DNA from: Pseudidiomarina aestuarii | GTDB taxonomy: Bacteria > Pseudomonadota > Gammaproteobacteria > Enterobacterales > Alteromonadaceae | Reading direction: 5' to 3' | NCBI RefSeq assembly: GCF_003987355.1 | Contig: NZ_PIPR01000004.1 | Location: forward strand, 44,791-108,790 | Length of the DNA: 64,000 nt | Part shown: positions 18,403 through 33,400 of the stretch, one piece after another | Numbering within the stretch: the first letter of the stretch is position 1 | Layout: the number at the start of each line of letters is the position of its first letter | Notes under the pieces: generated by a model | What the model saw: the letters and a program-made list of their open reading frames with translations, nothing else | Told to the model about the DNA's origin: nothing | Databases searched by the model: none | Program-made: the position numbers and the translations under genes

Positions 18403-21400
18403 GTGCTGAAAACAATAATAAAAACAACAGCTGCTCTCGCACTTGTTGGTTCCACCGTTCACGTAAGCGCCGATCCATTCCCACCGAACTGGGATAATGG
18501 CTCGGGCGCTGCTGTGCATTTCAGTCCTGTGGCATGGCCGGATGAGCCAGCCAATCCACAAAGTTGCGGTGATAATTGTGGTGATTGGAAACCTTATACT
18601 CGTTTCCAAAACAGCATGAACGATCTACGAAACAAGGATCCTTCCAATGGCGGCACGTCTCCGCAGTCTTATGTTAACGTCTCGTCGTCCTGTTCAGATG
18701 GTGATTTACCGAGTATTTATTACTACCTTCACCAAGGTCCGACTCCTGAACAAGACGTCGTTATGTTTCGTTGGCGTGTCGAGTCTGCACCGAATACTTA
18801 TGCAACAGGACCCAATACTGGAAGTTACGGATCGAGCGATCCTTGGTCATCTGCGCTTTGGAGCGTCCTGTTTGATGTAGATGGAACCGGCTACACCTCA
18901 CTAGCTGCACATTTAGATGGCTCGTCTGGCTCTCCAAGCACGTCCATCGACAAGTTGGTTGGTATCTGGAGTAAGAACAACAACCACAGCCTAGATTATG
19001 TGAATGACCCAAGCGTCATCGAACTCGCCCACAACCCTACAGCCTTTGTAGGGCCAACCGGCAAGGTCATGAACTTTAACGGAAACAATACTCCGAGCGA
19101 GTCTTGGCCAAATGGCTCAGGCGAGACCGAATGGGACTACGGTTCTACTCGCGCCAAGTTAGTTAGTACCAGTTCGTGTAATGAGTACTTTGTGGATTAC
19201 CAAATTCCGGTATCAATGTTAGATGCATCGGCTGAAGGTGGTCCAAAAATCACTCGCGAAACCCCAATCGCGATGCTGTTTTGTACTGCAAATAGTCTGA
19301 ATAACCCATTCCAAAAGGATTGCGCAATTAGCAATAACTGGACTGCAAATAGCGCGAAACCAGCACCTTTCGGTGACTATATCTCGTTTAACCAAGAAGA
19401 ATCTTACTCTCAACCGATTATAAAAAGTCTCAATGCAGATGCACCGCTCACCTGTCCCGGAAGCTTCGAGCTTGAAGCTATTGTTCAAGACGCATTAGCA
19501 CTGCAGAACGGCGAAGTCGTACCATCGGTTAAAGGTGTAGATTTTTATTATTGGTATGATCAAAATTCGAACGGTGAAGCCGATGAACCTGATGGTGAGT
19601 GGGTAAAGGTTCCACAGTCAGCAGCGCTAGCTGAAGGCAGTCAGAACTTATGGGAGGCGAGTTGGGATTCAACATCGCTCCCGAAAGGTCGGTACTTAAT
19701 TGGCGCGCAAGCGGTCGATGACAATAGCGTCGTCGATACAGGCATGACTCCGTCCGGTGTCGATAACCGAACTTTTTCGTATCTAACGGGTGATGCTGCA
19801 AACAAAATCTATATTGATGGTTCGTGGGTCACTGGACAACAAGCCGTTTTTCCTCACCATTCGCCTGGTATTACGCCAAGTGCATCTGAGAATTGGTATG
19901 CCAACCCCGCCGTCAGTGAACAACAAATTTTCTTAATAAGTACAGCTATCAACGCTTGTGGTGTGTCACCCGCAATAGAGTATAGCACCTCGAAAAGTGA
20001 ACTCGCTGCAGGCGAAAGTACAGATTTCACCGTCACAATTACCAATCCCCCGACCAATATCTCGGTCGACCTTGATGATATTGTGGTCGAATTACCGCCA
20101 GGCTTCACCTATACCGCAGCATCATCAGTCGGAACCGGCGGTCTACCATCTACTGAGCCGACTGTTGTCGGTAATCAACTCACTTGGGCAAATACTTCGT
20201 CGTTGGCTGCTGGCACAACGGCTACCCTTGACTTCAGTGCTTCAGCGACATCAACGGCTGGACAGTACAACTCGAGCGTATCAACCGTGTCCAGCTTTGG
20301 ACTGCTGGAAAGTGAGCCTGTCGCACTGAATGTGGATGGTGTGCGCCTCTCATTAGACATATTGCCGAGTTCGTACTCTATTGTGGCGAATGGCTCGTCA
20401 CAGCTGACCTACACCATTCAGTACAGCAATGACTCTTCATTGGTTTTGCAAGATCCGACGCTTGAATTTGTATTGCCTGCAGGTGTCACCTATGTAAGTT
20501 GTTCAGGCGGTGATGCCTGCTCGGAAAGTTCCAATACAGTTACGTTCGGTTTACCAGACTTGGGTAGTTATGACTCGGGTTCAGTCATTGTCGTGATTAC
20601 CGTTCCTGAGTTGTGGACAAGCTCATCACTAAATGTAACAGCGGAACTCGCGGCTATTGCGCCGGATACGTCAGAGGTTACGAAGTCAGCTTCACGAAAA
20701 GTGTCGGTATCGGGCTACCAGATTGCGGGTGAGCCGGATATGCGGGTCACTAAGACCGCCAACGCGGTCACCGTGACTCCGGGTAGCACAGTGACCTACA
20801 CGTTGGCGTATGAGAACGTTGGGACGGCTGCAGCTGAAAACGTCGTCATCACGGACACGTTGCCAATTGGTGTGACTTACGTAAGTTCCTCTTCCAGTGG
20901 GGTATTTAGTAGTGGAGATGTGACGTGGTCCATTGGTACGGTCAATGCTGGAGCAACGGGGTTTGTGACACTTACTGTGAGCGCTCCTGATCCTTATGTT
21001 GGCGCAAACCCATTCGTCAATAGCGCGTCAATAGATTGGACGAACGCGGCGGCTCCAGTTAGCTCTAATTCAAGTTTTGTCGGCGTTACAGGGAATACCT
21101 GTAATACCTATCACTATACCGGCACTAAATTTAACGCGAATCCGGGCAATGTTTATATTGCTGAAGCACTTGCCGCTGCCCCAAATGGGACCGTTACAGA
21201 GATTCCGATAACAGTTGGTGGCACGGATACTGAAATCGCATCATATGTGCAAGATCCCGCCGCAGTTACTTCGTTAGAGATTAACGGGACTATTGATTCA
21301 AATATGTCTATTCAGCGACCGAGTGGCGGTGGTGTTATCGTTACTGTGAAAGCCTATTTATACACGACATCGCGCGGTGCTGAGTTGGCGAGCGGAACAG

Positions 21401-24400
21401 TGACTCGCCAAGGAAGTGACTCTTCAGATGTAACCGTACCGCTAACATTTGCTAGCGGTGCTTTCACGATACCCAAAGATGCACGCATCGAATTTGTCTA
21501 TTTGGCTCGTTCTAGTAATGCTAATCAAACGCGCGATGTAACGCTGCAGTTTGGCGGTCTAGTAGCGAGTGTACCAACCAACTCGAATGCGGTCATCTGT
21601 ACACAAAATCCAGCTTCACTTATTATTTCCGCAGCCGTCGAGCCCGATGAAATCGAGGCCGGTTCAACAGAAACACTGACTTATTCGATCGATTATGCGA
21701 ATACCGGTAATGATCCCGCTGCCAATGCCATTGTCTCGGCTAGTTTGCCGGTCGGCATGACGGCTTGCGAAGCGTCAACTGATGGAACCACTTGGTCTGC
21801 ATGTTCAGGCGCAACCTCACACCAATTTGCGACGATTGCAACGGTAGGCTCGGGTGCAAGCGGAACCCTATACCTGAGAGGTTCTGCACCATCAGGGTCA
21901 GCGGAGAATGATACGCTCGATTTCACCGCCTCAATTGTGAGTGATGACACGCCTTCGATTGGAACAACTGCTCAAACTTCAGTGATTGCAGCTGGCGGTG
22001 GCGGCGGGGAAACACCGAATCCAGAGCTATCACTCAGCATTGCAGCTAGCTCGACATTTATTGTTCCAGTAGAGACTGTCAATTACACGATTAAAGCTGT
22101 GAATACAGGGAATACTACATTAGAAAATGTGGTGGTGACCTCTACATTACCAGTCGCAGATTATTTTGATTATGTCAGTTGTACAGGCTGTTCCGTTAGC
22201 GGGAATGAGCTGTCTTGGACTATCGCTTTAATAGCAGCGGGTACCGATCAAGATCTGACCTTTAGCGCTGAGCTGAATGGTACTAATTTGCCGGCGGGCA
22301 TTTCATTATTGAGCCATACCGCAGACGCTACTGCCGATGGCAGTATCACAGCGGCGGCGAACACGATTCAACTTAGCGTTAGCGGCAATCCATCTTTGGT
22401 AGCAGACTTCACTGCTACCCCGAGCACTGGTCTAGAGCCCGGCGACACAGTCAACTATTCGCTGGTTATTGAGAATGACGGAAATGCGACCGCTACCGAT
22501 GTGCGAGCTACGATTCCATTAGCAAATTACCTGTCATTGGCGAGCGATTTGACCGTATCAGGCGGTACCGCTTTGATCGACTATGCCAATAATCGAATCA
22601 TAGTTACCGCAAGCTCTTTGGAACCTGCTGCAACAATTAATTTGAGCTATTCAGCCACCATCGGCGAGATTCCGGCTGGAACGACCACGATTACCAGCAA
22701 TACAAAAATTAGTGCCGCGAATGCCGGTCAGCAAACAGCTACTAACAGTGTGACCGCAAGTGCAGCACCCATTTTGGGTGTCGATATTGCGCTCGATGGA
22801 TCTTCCGCAGTGCCAGCGGCGATTGTAAAGTCGACAACCACAGGAACTGTTATCAACGTTGACCGCACCGTTCATTTCTTAATTGGCCAATACGTGAAGT
22901 TCACCGGTTCAGGAGAAATTCGTCGAATTGTTGCGCTCAATAGTAATTCAATCACCTTAAATAGCTCGGTGACGGTTACAGCCGATGAAGAGATTTATGG
23001 TGCTGTTACGGCGGATGTGAATTATCGCAATACGGGAAATACATTAGCTACGAGTGCAGAGCTGGTTGTTGATTTACCCGTAGGGTTAACCTTCTATTCT
23101 GCCTCGCCTGCGGCAACCTCTGATCCTGGAGTAAATAATACCGGTTCAATTACTTGGGCATTGGGTACTTTAGAGGCAGATGAAGGCGGAACCGCTCAGC
23201 TAATTCTCTTCTCATCTGGCGCCTCTGGAGCACAAACCGTAGACGTAACCTTAAGTGAAGTGGCCGCTACTGATGCGACCGATCAAGCAACTATAGCGTT
23301 TGGTGGTATCACAGTAGAAAAAACTTCAACAGGTAGTCCAATTTTTGCTGGGGATGAAATTGCTTACCAAATTACTCTATCAAACAGTTTAGGTAGCGCC
23401 GTTGGATCTGTCGCGGTAGTTGATACTTTAGCATCAGGATTTTCCTATAAAGCAGGCTCGGCAACAATTGATGGCGTTGCTAGTGAGCCTTCTTTCGATG
23501 GCAGCGATACCAGTTTCAATGTCCCTTCCTGGTCTGGGCTAACGGTTCCAGCTGCGGATAGCTTGGTCATTGCATTTACAGTTGAGGTATCGAGTGATGT
23601 CGGTGCTGGAACTTATCAGAACTTAATTCAAACAACTGTGCCGTCAAGTGTCGGTTTAACAGACTTCGATGGACTCACAAAAACCACTGAAGATGTCAGC
23701 GTAGTAGGAGCTGATCAGGGTTCAATTAGCGGATTTGTTTATAAACGTAACGGCACGGCATCATCGTTTGATGCAGAAACGGATACGTTGTTATCCAGCG
23801 TAAAAATGGAAATTTATCAGGACGGTGCAGACTGTTCGAATGTGTATGCGACCGACTGTCGAATCACCTACACCGACGATAACGGCGAGTATCAGATAAC
23901 CGTTCCAACAGGTGAATGGTTTGTCCGAGCGGTGCCAGGAACGGGTGACTTAAATAATTCGTGGAACCTAGTCTTCGGTACGAATGACCAGCCGATTTCT
24001 GTTGCCGCTGGCGGAAGTTATACCGATACCAAGGGATACGACGAAGAAGTTATCACTTACACCGTTACCTTTAATGATCATCTGAATCAGTTTATTGCTG
24101 ACGATACAGTGAATCATGGAGACGCTGCGACAGCACCAACTCCACCGGCGCGAGTGGGATATACCTTTGCGGGTTGGGACACCGATTTCTCTGCGGTAAC
24201 TAGTGATCTGACCGTAACTGCGACGTACACGCTCAATACTTATACGGTTACATTCGATGTTGGTGCGGGTGAGCGAACGGGTGGCGGTGCGTTAGTTCAA
24301 ACGATTGACCACGGCTCAGATGCTACGGCACCCACGGTGAACGCTCCAGCAGGCTCTACTTTTTCAGGATGGGACGTTGGGTTTACCAATGTGACTTCTG

Positions 24401-27400
24401 ACCTTACTGTGACGGCTCAGTATGCGGTAATTCAGTACACGGTTCGATTCCTTGATTGGGATGGTACGGTACTTAAATCAGAAACCGTGAATTGGGGTGG
24501 CGCTGCAACTGCGCCAGGTTCTCCGTCGCGCACCGGTTACGCTTTTACTGGATGGAACCCCTCCGATTATTCCTCAATTACTGAAAATACAGATATCACC
24601 GCGCAGTATTCAATTAATCAATACACGGTCGCTTTCGAAGACTTTGATGGCTCAGCGCTAGGTACAGATACCGTTGATTACAATACCGCAGCCACCGCTC
24701 CTTCGGCTCCATCACGTACCGGTTACACCTTCACGGGCTGGGATACCTCGTTTACCAACGTGACGTCTAATATCACCGTCACGGCTGAGTACTCGATTAA
24801 ACAATATACCGTGACGTTCAACCTGAACGGTGGTACACGCACCGGTGGCGGTGAGCTGACGCAGACTGTCAATCATGGCTCGGCGGCGACTGCACCGGTC
24901 TTTGATGAGCCTGCGGGCGAGACCTTTACTGGTTGGAGCACGACGTTCACGAACGTGACTTCAGATCTGACGGTGAACGCACTTTACGACGATGTGACGC
25001 TGACCGTTCGCTTCCTGGATCACGATGCTGAAGTTCTGAAGACTGAATCGGTCGTTTATGGAAGCGGAGCCACAGCTCCGACTGATCCATCACGAACTGG
25101 CTACACATTCAGCGGCTGGTCGCCTGCAGATTACAGCAATATCACCACCGATACGGACGTCACCGCACAGTATTCAATTAACCAATACACGGTCACTTTC
25201 GAAGACTTCGATGGTAGCGAACTGGGTACTGATACCGTGGATTACGACTCCGCGGCAACGGCTCCAGCTGATCCAACGCGCATCGGTTATACCTTTACCG
25301 GTTGGGATGTCACATTCACCAATGTGACGGCCGACATTACCGTCACGGCTGAGTACTCGATTAAACAATATACCGTGACGTTCAACCTGAACGGTGGTAC
25401 ACGCACGGGTGGCGGTGAGCTGACGCAGACTGTCAATCATGGCTCGGCGGCGACTGCACCGGTCTTTGATGAGCCTTCAGGCGAGACCTTTACTGGTTGG
25501 AGCACGACGTTCACGAACGTGACTTCAGATCTGACGGTGAACGCACTTTACGACGATGTGACGCTGACCGTTCGCTTCCTGGATCACGATGCTGAAGTTC
25601 TGAAGACTGAATCGGTTACTTATGGTTCGGGCGCAACCGCTCCAGCCGATCCGACGCGCACTGGCTATACCTTCGCGGGTTGGTCGCCTTCAGATTATTC
25701 GAATATCACCACCGATACGGATATCACCGCGCAGTATTCGATCAATGAATACACAGTGACCTTCGTCGATCACGACGCAACTGAGCTCAAAGTCGAGACG
25801 GTTGAGCATGGTAGTGATGCGACAGCACCTGCAGATCCAACACGAACCGGTTACACCTTCACGGGTTGGGATACCGCATTCACCAATGTGACTGCTGATA
25901 TCACGGTCACAGCCGAATATGATGTTAACGAATACACCGTGACGTTTAACCTCAATGGTGGAACACGCACCGGTGGTGGTGAGCTGACTCAGACCGTCAA
26001 TCATGGCGCTGCTGCTACGGCACCAGTCTTTGATGAGCCTGCGGGCGAGACCTTTACCGGTTGGAGTGCGACGTTCACGAACGTTACTTCAGATCTGACG
26101 GTGAACGCACTTTACGACGATGTGACGCTGACCGTTCGCTTCCTAGATCATGATGCTGAAGTTCTGAAGACTGAATCGGTTACTTATGGTTCGGGTGCAA
26201 CCGCTCCAGCCGATCCGACGCGTACTGGATACACCTTCACCGGTTGGTCACCTGCGGATTACTCGAATATCACGAGCGATACCGATGTCACCGCGCAGTA
26301 CGATATCAATCAATACACGGTCACCTTCGAAGATTACAATGGTACTGAGTTAGGAACCGATACGGTTGATTACAATACCGCGGCGACGGCGCCGGCCGAT
26401 CCAACACGGACCGGTTACACCTTCACTGGTTGGGATACCTCGTTTACCAATGTAACTGGGGATATCACAGTCACGGCTGAGTACGAGATCAATACCTATA
26501 CGGTTACGTTCAACTTAAACGGTGGCACGCGCACCGGTGGCGGTGAGCTGACGCAGACGGTGAATCATGGCGCTGCTGCTACGGCACCAGTCTTTGATGA
26601 GCCTGCGGGCGAGACCTTTACCGGTTGGAGTGCGACGTTCACGAACGTTACTTCAGATCTGACGGTGAACGCACTTTACGACGATGTGACGCTGACCGTT
26701 CGCTTCCTAGATCATGATGCTGAAGTTCTGAAGACTGAATCGGTTACTTATGGTTCGGGTGCAACCGCTCCAGCCGATCCGACGCGTACTGGATACACCT
26801 TCACCGGTTGGTCGCCTGCAGATTACTCGAATATCACCACCGATACGGATATCACCGCGCAGTACGATATTAATCAATACACGGTTACTTTCGAAGATTA
26901 CGACGGTACTGAGCTAGGCACCGATACCGTCGATTACAATACCGCAGCTACGGCTCCTGCGGATCCAACACGGACCGGTTATACCTTTACGGGTTGGGAT
27001 GTCACCTTTACAGCAGTCACATCAGATATCACGGTCACAGCCGAATACGATATCAATCAGTATACAGTTACCTTCGAAGACTTTGATGGCTCTGAGTTAG
27101 GAACGGATACGGTTGATTACAATACTGCGGCGACAGCACCAGCAGATCCAACGCGTACCGGTTACACCTTCACGGGCTGGGATACGTCGTTCACAAATGT
27201 AACTGGCGACATCACCGTCACCGCTGAGTATGAAATCAACACTTATTCTGTGACATTTAACTTAAATGGTGGCACGCGCACTGGTGGTGGTGATCTCACG
27301 CAAACTGTGAATCATGGCGCTGCTGCTACGGCTCCAGATTTTGATGAGCCAGCGGGCGAAACCTTCACGGGTTGGAGTACCACGTTCGATAACGTGACGT

Positions 27401-30400
27401 CCGACCTTACGGTGAACGCACTTTACGACGATGTCACGCTGACTGTCCGTTTCCTGGATCACGATGCTGAAGTTCTGAAGACTGAGTCGGTCACCTATGG
27501 TTCGGGCGTAACCGCTCCGGCGGATCCGACGCGCACTGGCTACACCTTCACGGGTTGGTCGCCGTCAGATTATTCGAATATCACCACCGATACGGATGTC
27601 ACCGCACAGTACGATATCAATCAGTACACCGTCACGTTTGAAGACTTTGATGGCAGCGAACTGGGCACGGATACCGTCGATTACAATACTGCGGCGACGG
27701 CGCCTGCTGATCCAACACGGACGGGATACACCTTTACCGGTTGGGACGTCACCTTCACTGCAGTCACATCAAATATCACCGTCACGGCTGAGTATGAGAT
27801 CAACACTTATACCGTGACGTTTAACTTAAATGGCGGCACGCGCACCGGTGGCGGTGAGCTGACGCAGACCGTCAATCATGGCGCTGCTGCTACGGCACCG
27901 GTCTTTGATGAGCCAGCCGGCGAGACCTTCACGGGTTGGAGTACCACGTTCGATAACGTGACATCTGACTTAACCGTCAATGCTCAATATGACGATGTGA
28001 CGCTGACGGTTCGCTTCCTCGACCACGACGGCGATGTTCTGAAAACAGAGACGGTGACTTACGGTACGGGCGCGACAGCTCCAGCCGATCCAACTCGCAC
28101 AGGTTACACGTTCACGGGTTGGTCGCCTGGAGATTATTCGAATATCACCACGGATACCGATGTCACAGCGCAGTATTCGATCAATCAGTATACGGTCACG
28201 TTTGAAGACTTTGATGGCTCGGAGTTAGGAACGGATACGGTTGATTACAATACTGCGGCGATAGCACCGGCCGATCCCACACGTACCGGTTATACCTTTA
28301 CGGGCTGGGATACCGCATTCACCAATGTGACTGCTGATATCACAGTGACTGCCGAGTACGAGATCAACACATATACCGTGACGTTCAATCTGAACGGTGG
28401 CACGCGTACCGGGGGTGGTGAGCTGATACAAACGGTGAATCATGGCTCGGCGGCAACCGCACCAGTCTTTGATGGGCCTGCGGGCGAGACCTTTACCGGT
28501 TGGAGCACGACGTTTGATAACGTCACGTCAGACTTAACCGTCAATGCCCAATATGATGATGTCATGCTGACTGTCCGTTTCCTGGGTCACGATGCTGAAG
28601 TTCTGAAGACTGAATCGGTTACTTATGGTTCGGGCGCAACCGCTCCAGCCGATCCGACGCGCACTGGCTATACCTTCACAGGCTGGTCGCCATCAGACTA
28701 CAGCAATATCACGACCGATACGGACGTCACCGCTCAGTACGATATCAATCAGTACACCGTCACGTTTGAAGACTTTGATGGCAGCGAACTCGGTACGGAT
28801 ACCGTCGATTACAATACCGCGGCGACAGCACCGGCAGATCCAACACGTACTGGCTACACCTTTACGGGCTGGGATACGTCGTTCACAAATGTAACTGGCG
28901 ACATCACCGTCACCGCTGAGTATGAAATCAACACCTATACCGTGACGTTTAACTTGAATGGTGGCACACGCACTGGTGGTGGTGATCTCACGCAGACTGT
29001 GAATCATGGCTCGGCGGCAACCTCACCAGTCTTTGATGAGCCTGCGGGCGAGACTTTTACTGGTTGGAGCACGACGTTTAATAACGTGACGTCAGATTTA
29101 ACCGTCAATGCGCTTTACGATGATGTGACGTTAACCATTCGCTTCTTGGACTACGATGGCGACGTCTTGAAAACAGAAACGGTGACTTACGGCAGCGGCG
29201 CAACCGCTCCGGCCGATCCAATTCGGACCGGTTATACCTTCACCGATTGGTCGCCGGCAGATTACAGCAACATCACAACGGATACCGATGTCACTGCGCA
29301 GTATTCAATCAATCAATACACGGTCACCTTCGAAGATTACGATGGTACTGAGCTAGGTACCGATACCGTGGATTACAATACCGCAGCCACGGCTCCGGCA
29401 GATCCAACACGGACCGGTTATACCTTCACGGGCTGGGATATCTCATTCACGAATGTGACGGCCGATATCACAGTCACGGCTGAGTACGAGATCAATACCT
29501 ATACGGTTACGTTCAACTTAAACGGTGGCACGCGAACCGGTGGTGGTGAGCTCACTCAAACCGTGAATCATGGCTCGGCGGCGACTGCACCGGTCTTTGA
29601 TGAGCCAGCGGGCGAGACGTTTACTAGTTGGAGCACCACGTTCGATAACGTGACTTCCGACCTTACGGTGAATGCACTTTATGACGATGTAACGCTGACA
29701 GTTCGCTTCCTGGATCACGATGCAGAAGTTCTGAAGACTGAATCGGTTACTTATGGTTCGGGCGCAACAGCTCCAGCCGATCCGACGCGCACTGGCTATA
29801 CCTTCACAGGCTGGTCGCCGGCAGATTATTCGAATATCACCACCGATACGGACGTGACGGCACAGTACTCAATTAACCAATATACGGTCACTTTCGAAGA
29901 TTTCGATAGCAGCGAACTGGGCACCGATACCGTCGATTACAATACCGCGGCGACGGCGCCTGCAGATCCGACACGTACCGGTTACACTTTCACGGGTTGG
30001 GATACGTCGTTCACCAATGTAACTGCGGATATCACGGTCACCGCTGAATACGATATCAACACTTATACCGTGACGTTCAACTTAAATGGAGGCACGCGCA
30101 CAGGTGGTGGTGATCTCACACAGACCGTCAATCATGGCTCTGCTGCGACTGCGCCTACTTTCGATGAGCCAGCGGGCGAGACATTTACCGGTTGGAACAC
30201 AACATTTGATAACGTCACTTCCGATCTGACCGTCAATGCGCTTTATGATGATGTAACGCTGACCGTTCGCTTTCTCGACCATGATGCTGAGGTATTGAAG
30301 ACCGAGTCGGTGACTTACGGCAGCGGCGCTACAGCTCCTGCTGATCCATCACGCACAGGTTACACCTTCACCGGCTGGTCACCTGCGGACTTCAGCAACA

Positions 30401-33400
30401 TCACCACCGCGACTGATGTTACAGCGCAGTATGAAATCAACGAATATACAGTGACCTTTGTCGACCATGATGCGACTGAACTGAAAGTCGAAACGGTCGA
30501 GCATAGCAGTGATGCAACAGCGCCAGCGGATCCAACGCGTACCGGTTACACATTCACTGGCTGGGATACGTCGTTCACGAATGTAACTGGCGACATCACC
30601 GTGACGGCTGAGTATGAGATCAACACTTATACCGTGACGTTTAACTTAAATGGTGGCACGCGCACGGGTGGTGGTGATCTCGCGCAGACCGTGAATCATG
30701 GCTCAGCGGCAACAGCACCGACATTCGATGAGCCAGCGGGCGAGACGTTTACTGGTTGGAGTACCACGTTCGATAACGTGACCTCAGATTTAACCGTCAA
30801 CGCCCTTTATGACGACGTGACCAATACGGTCCGCTTCCTCGACTATGATGGCGGCGTCCTGAAAACAGAGACGGTGACGTTCGGCAGTGGTGCCACAGCT
30901 CCCGCCGATCCGACTCGCACAGGCTACACGTTCACTGGCTGGACGCCAGCGGATTACAGCAACATCACCACCGATACGGATGTCACTGCGCAGTACGATA
31001 TTAACCAGTACACGGTGACCTTCGAAGATTACGATGGTGGCGAATTAGCTACTGATACTGTGGATTACAACACGGCGGCGACAGCTCCGGCAGATCCAAC
31101 ACGTACCGGCTACACCTTCACCGGTTGGGATGTCACCTTTACGGCAGTCACATCAGATATCACCGTCACCGCCGAATATGAGATCAATACCTACAAGGTC
31201 ACGTTCAACCTAAATGGTGGCACGCGCACTGGTGGTGGTGATCTCACGCAAACCGTCAATCATGGTTCAGCGGCAATAGCACCAACATTCGATGAGCCTG
31301 CGGGTGAGACGTTTACGGCCTGGTCGGTCGCGTTTGATAACGTGACCTCAGACTTAACGGTGAATGCGCTTTATGACGAAGTAACGAATACCGTTCGCTT
31401 CCTCGACCACGACGGTGACGTGCTGAAGACAGAGACGGTGACGTTCGGTAGTGGCGCGACAGCTCCAACGGATCCAACGCGCACGGGCTACACATTCACT
31501 GGTTGGTCACCTGCGGATTACTCGAATATCACTAGCGATACGGATGTCACCGCGCAGTATGAAATCAACGAATATACGGTGACCTTTGTCGACCATGATG
31601 CGACTGAACTGAAAGTCGAAACGGTCGAGCATAGCAGTGATGCAACAGCGCCAACGGATCCAACTCGCACCGGTTACACCTTTATCGGCTGGGATACCAC
31701 ATTCACCAATGTGACTGCGGATCTCACAGTCACAGCTGAATACGACATCAACGAATACACCGTGACGTTTAACTTGAACGGTGGCACGCGCACCGGTGGT
31801 GGCGAGCTGACGCAGACTGTCAACCATGGCGCTGCTGCTACCGTACCGGTCTTTGATGAGCCTGCGGGCGAGACCTTCACAGGTTGGAGCACCACGTTTG
31901 ATAATGTGACATCCAATCTCATAGTCGATGCCCTCTATGACGACATCACGAATACAGTGCGCTTCTTGGACCATGATGGAAACGTCCTGAAGACCGAGAC
32001 GGTGATTTACGGAACCGGCGCAACCGCTCCAGCAGATCCAACTCGCACGGGTTACACCTTCACCGGTTGGTCACCAGCAGACTTTAGCAACATCACAACT
32101 GCGACCGATGTTACAGCGCAGTATGAAATCAATGACTATACGGTGACGTTTGTCGACCACGACGCAACTGAGCTCAAAGTCGAAACGGTTGCGCATGGTA
32201 GTGACGCGACAGCACCAGCAGATCCGACGCGTACCGGTTATACCTTCACTGGTTGGGATGCGACATTCACTAGTGTGACTGCGGACCTCACAGTCACAGC
32301 TGAATACGATATCAACGAATACACCGTGACGTTTAACCTGAATGGTGGCACGCGCACCGGTGGTGGCGAGCTGACACAGACTATCGAGCATGGCTCAGGT
32401 GCAACAGCTCCAGAGTTCGAAGTTCCGGAAGGTAAAACATTCTCTGGATGGAGCATTGAATTCTCAAACATCACAGGCGATGTGACGATTGAGGCACAGT
32501 ATGACGATATCAGATTAACCGTTCGGTTCCTCGATCACGACGAAGCGGTATTGAAGACAGAGACAGTTCTGTACGGGACGGCAGCAACAGCTCCAGCAAG
32601 CCCGGAACGAAACGGTTATGCATTCACTGGCTGGTCACCCGCTGATTTTAGTAATATCACCACGGATACCGATGTCAGTGCTCAGTACAGTATTAACAGT
32701 TATACCGTCACGTTCGAAGATCACGATGGTACTGAACTCAAGGTCGAAACGGTTGAACATGGCAGTGGTGCGTCAGCCCCAGAAGAACCAACTCGTGAAG
32801 GGTATACCTTTACTGGCTGGTCAGTTGAATATTCAGAGATAACCGCTGATATCACGATTGTTGCTCAATACGAGATCAACACCTATACCGTCACGTTCAA
32901 CTTGAATGGTGGCGAGCGTACCGGTGGTGGCGAGCTGGTTCAGACGGTTGAATATAGTGCGGATGCTGTTGCGCCAGAATTCGATTCTCCTGAGGGTAAA
33001 GTATTCACTGAATGGAGTCTGGATTTCACTAATGTCACTGCAGATATCACTGTTGACGCGCAATACGATGATATTCAGTTGACGGTGCGCTTCCTTGACC
33101 ATGACGAAACCGTATTGAAAACTGAGACCGTCACTTATGGAGCAGCGGCAACAGCACCGTCTGAACCAGAGCGCGAAGGCTACACCTTCACCGGATGGTC
33201 ACCAACAGACTTTAGTAACATCACCGAAGATATGGATGTGATTGCCCAATATGAGATCAATTCCTATACCGTGACGTTCGTTAGTCATGAGGGTGACGTG
33301 GTTGCAACAGAGCAGGTTGAATATGGTGGTTCTGCCACAGAACCTGACTACGGCGCTCACGCAAGTCACACCTTTACCGGATGGGATACTACCTTCGATG

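Noticed and set aside
31507..31974. Open frames on the minus strand inside the repeat block (for example a 155-codon one)
   Set aside because: They recur in the same register in each repeat, have no ribosome sites and no recognisable protein similarity; they are by-products of the biased plus-strand coding sequence.
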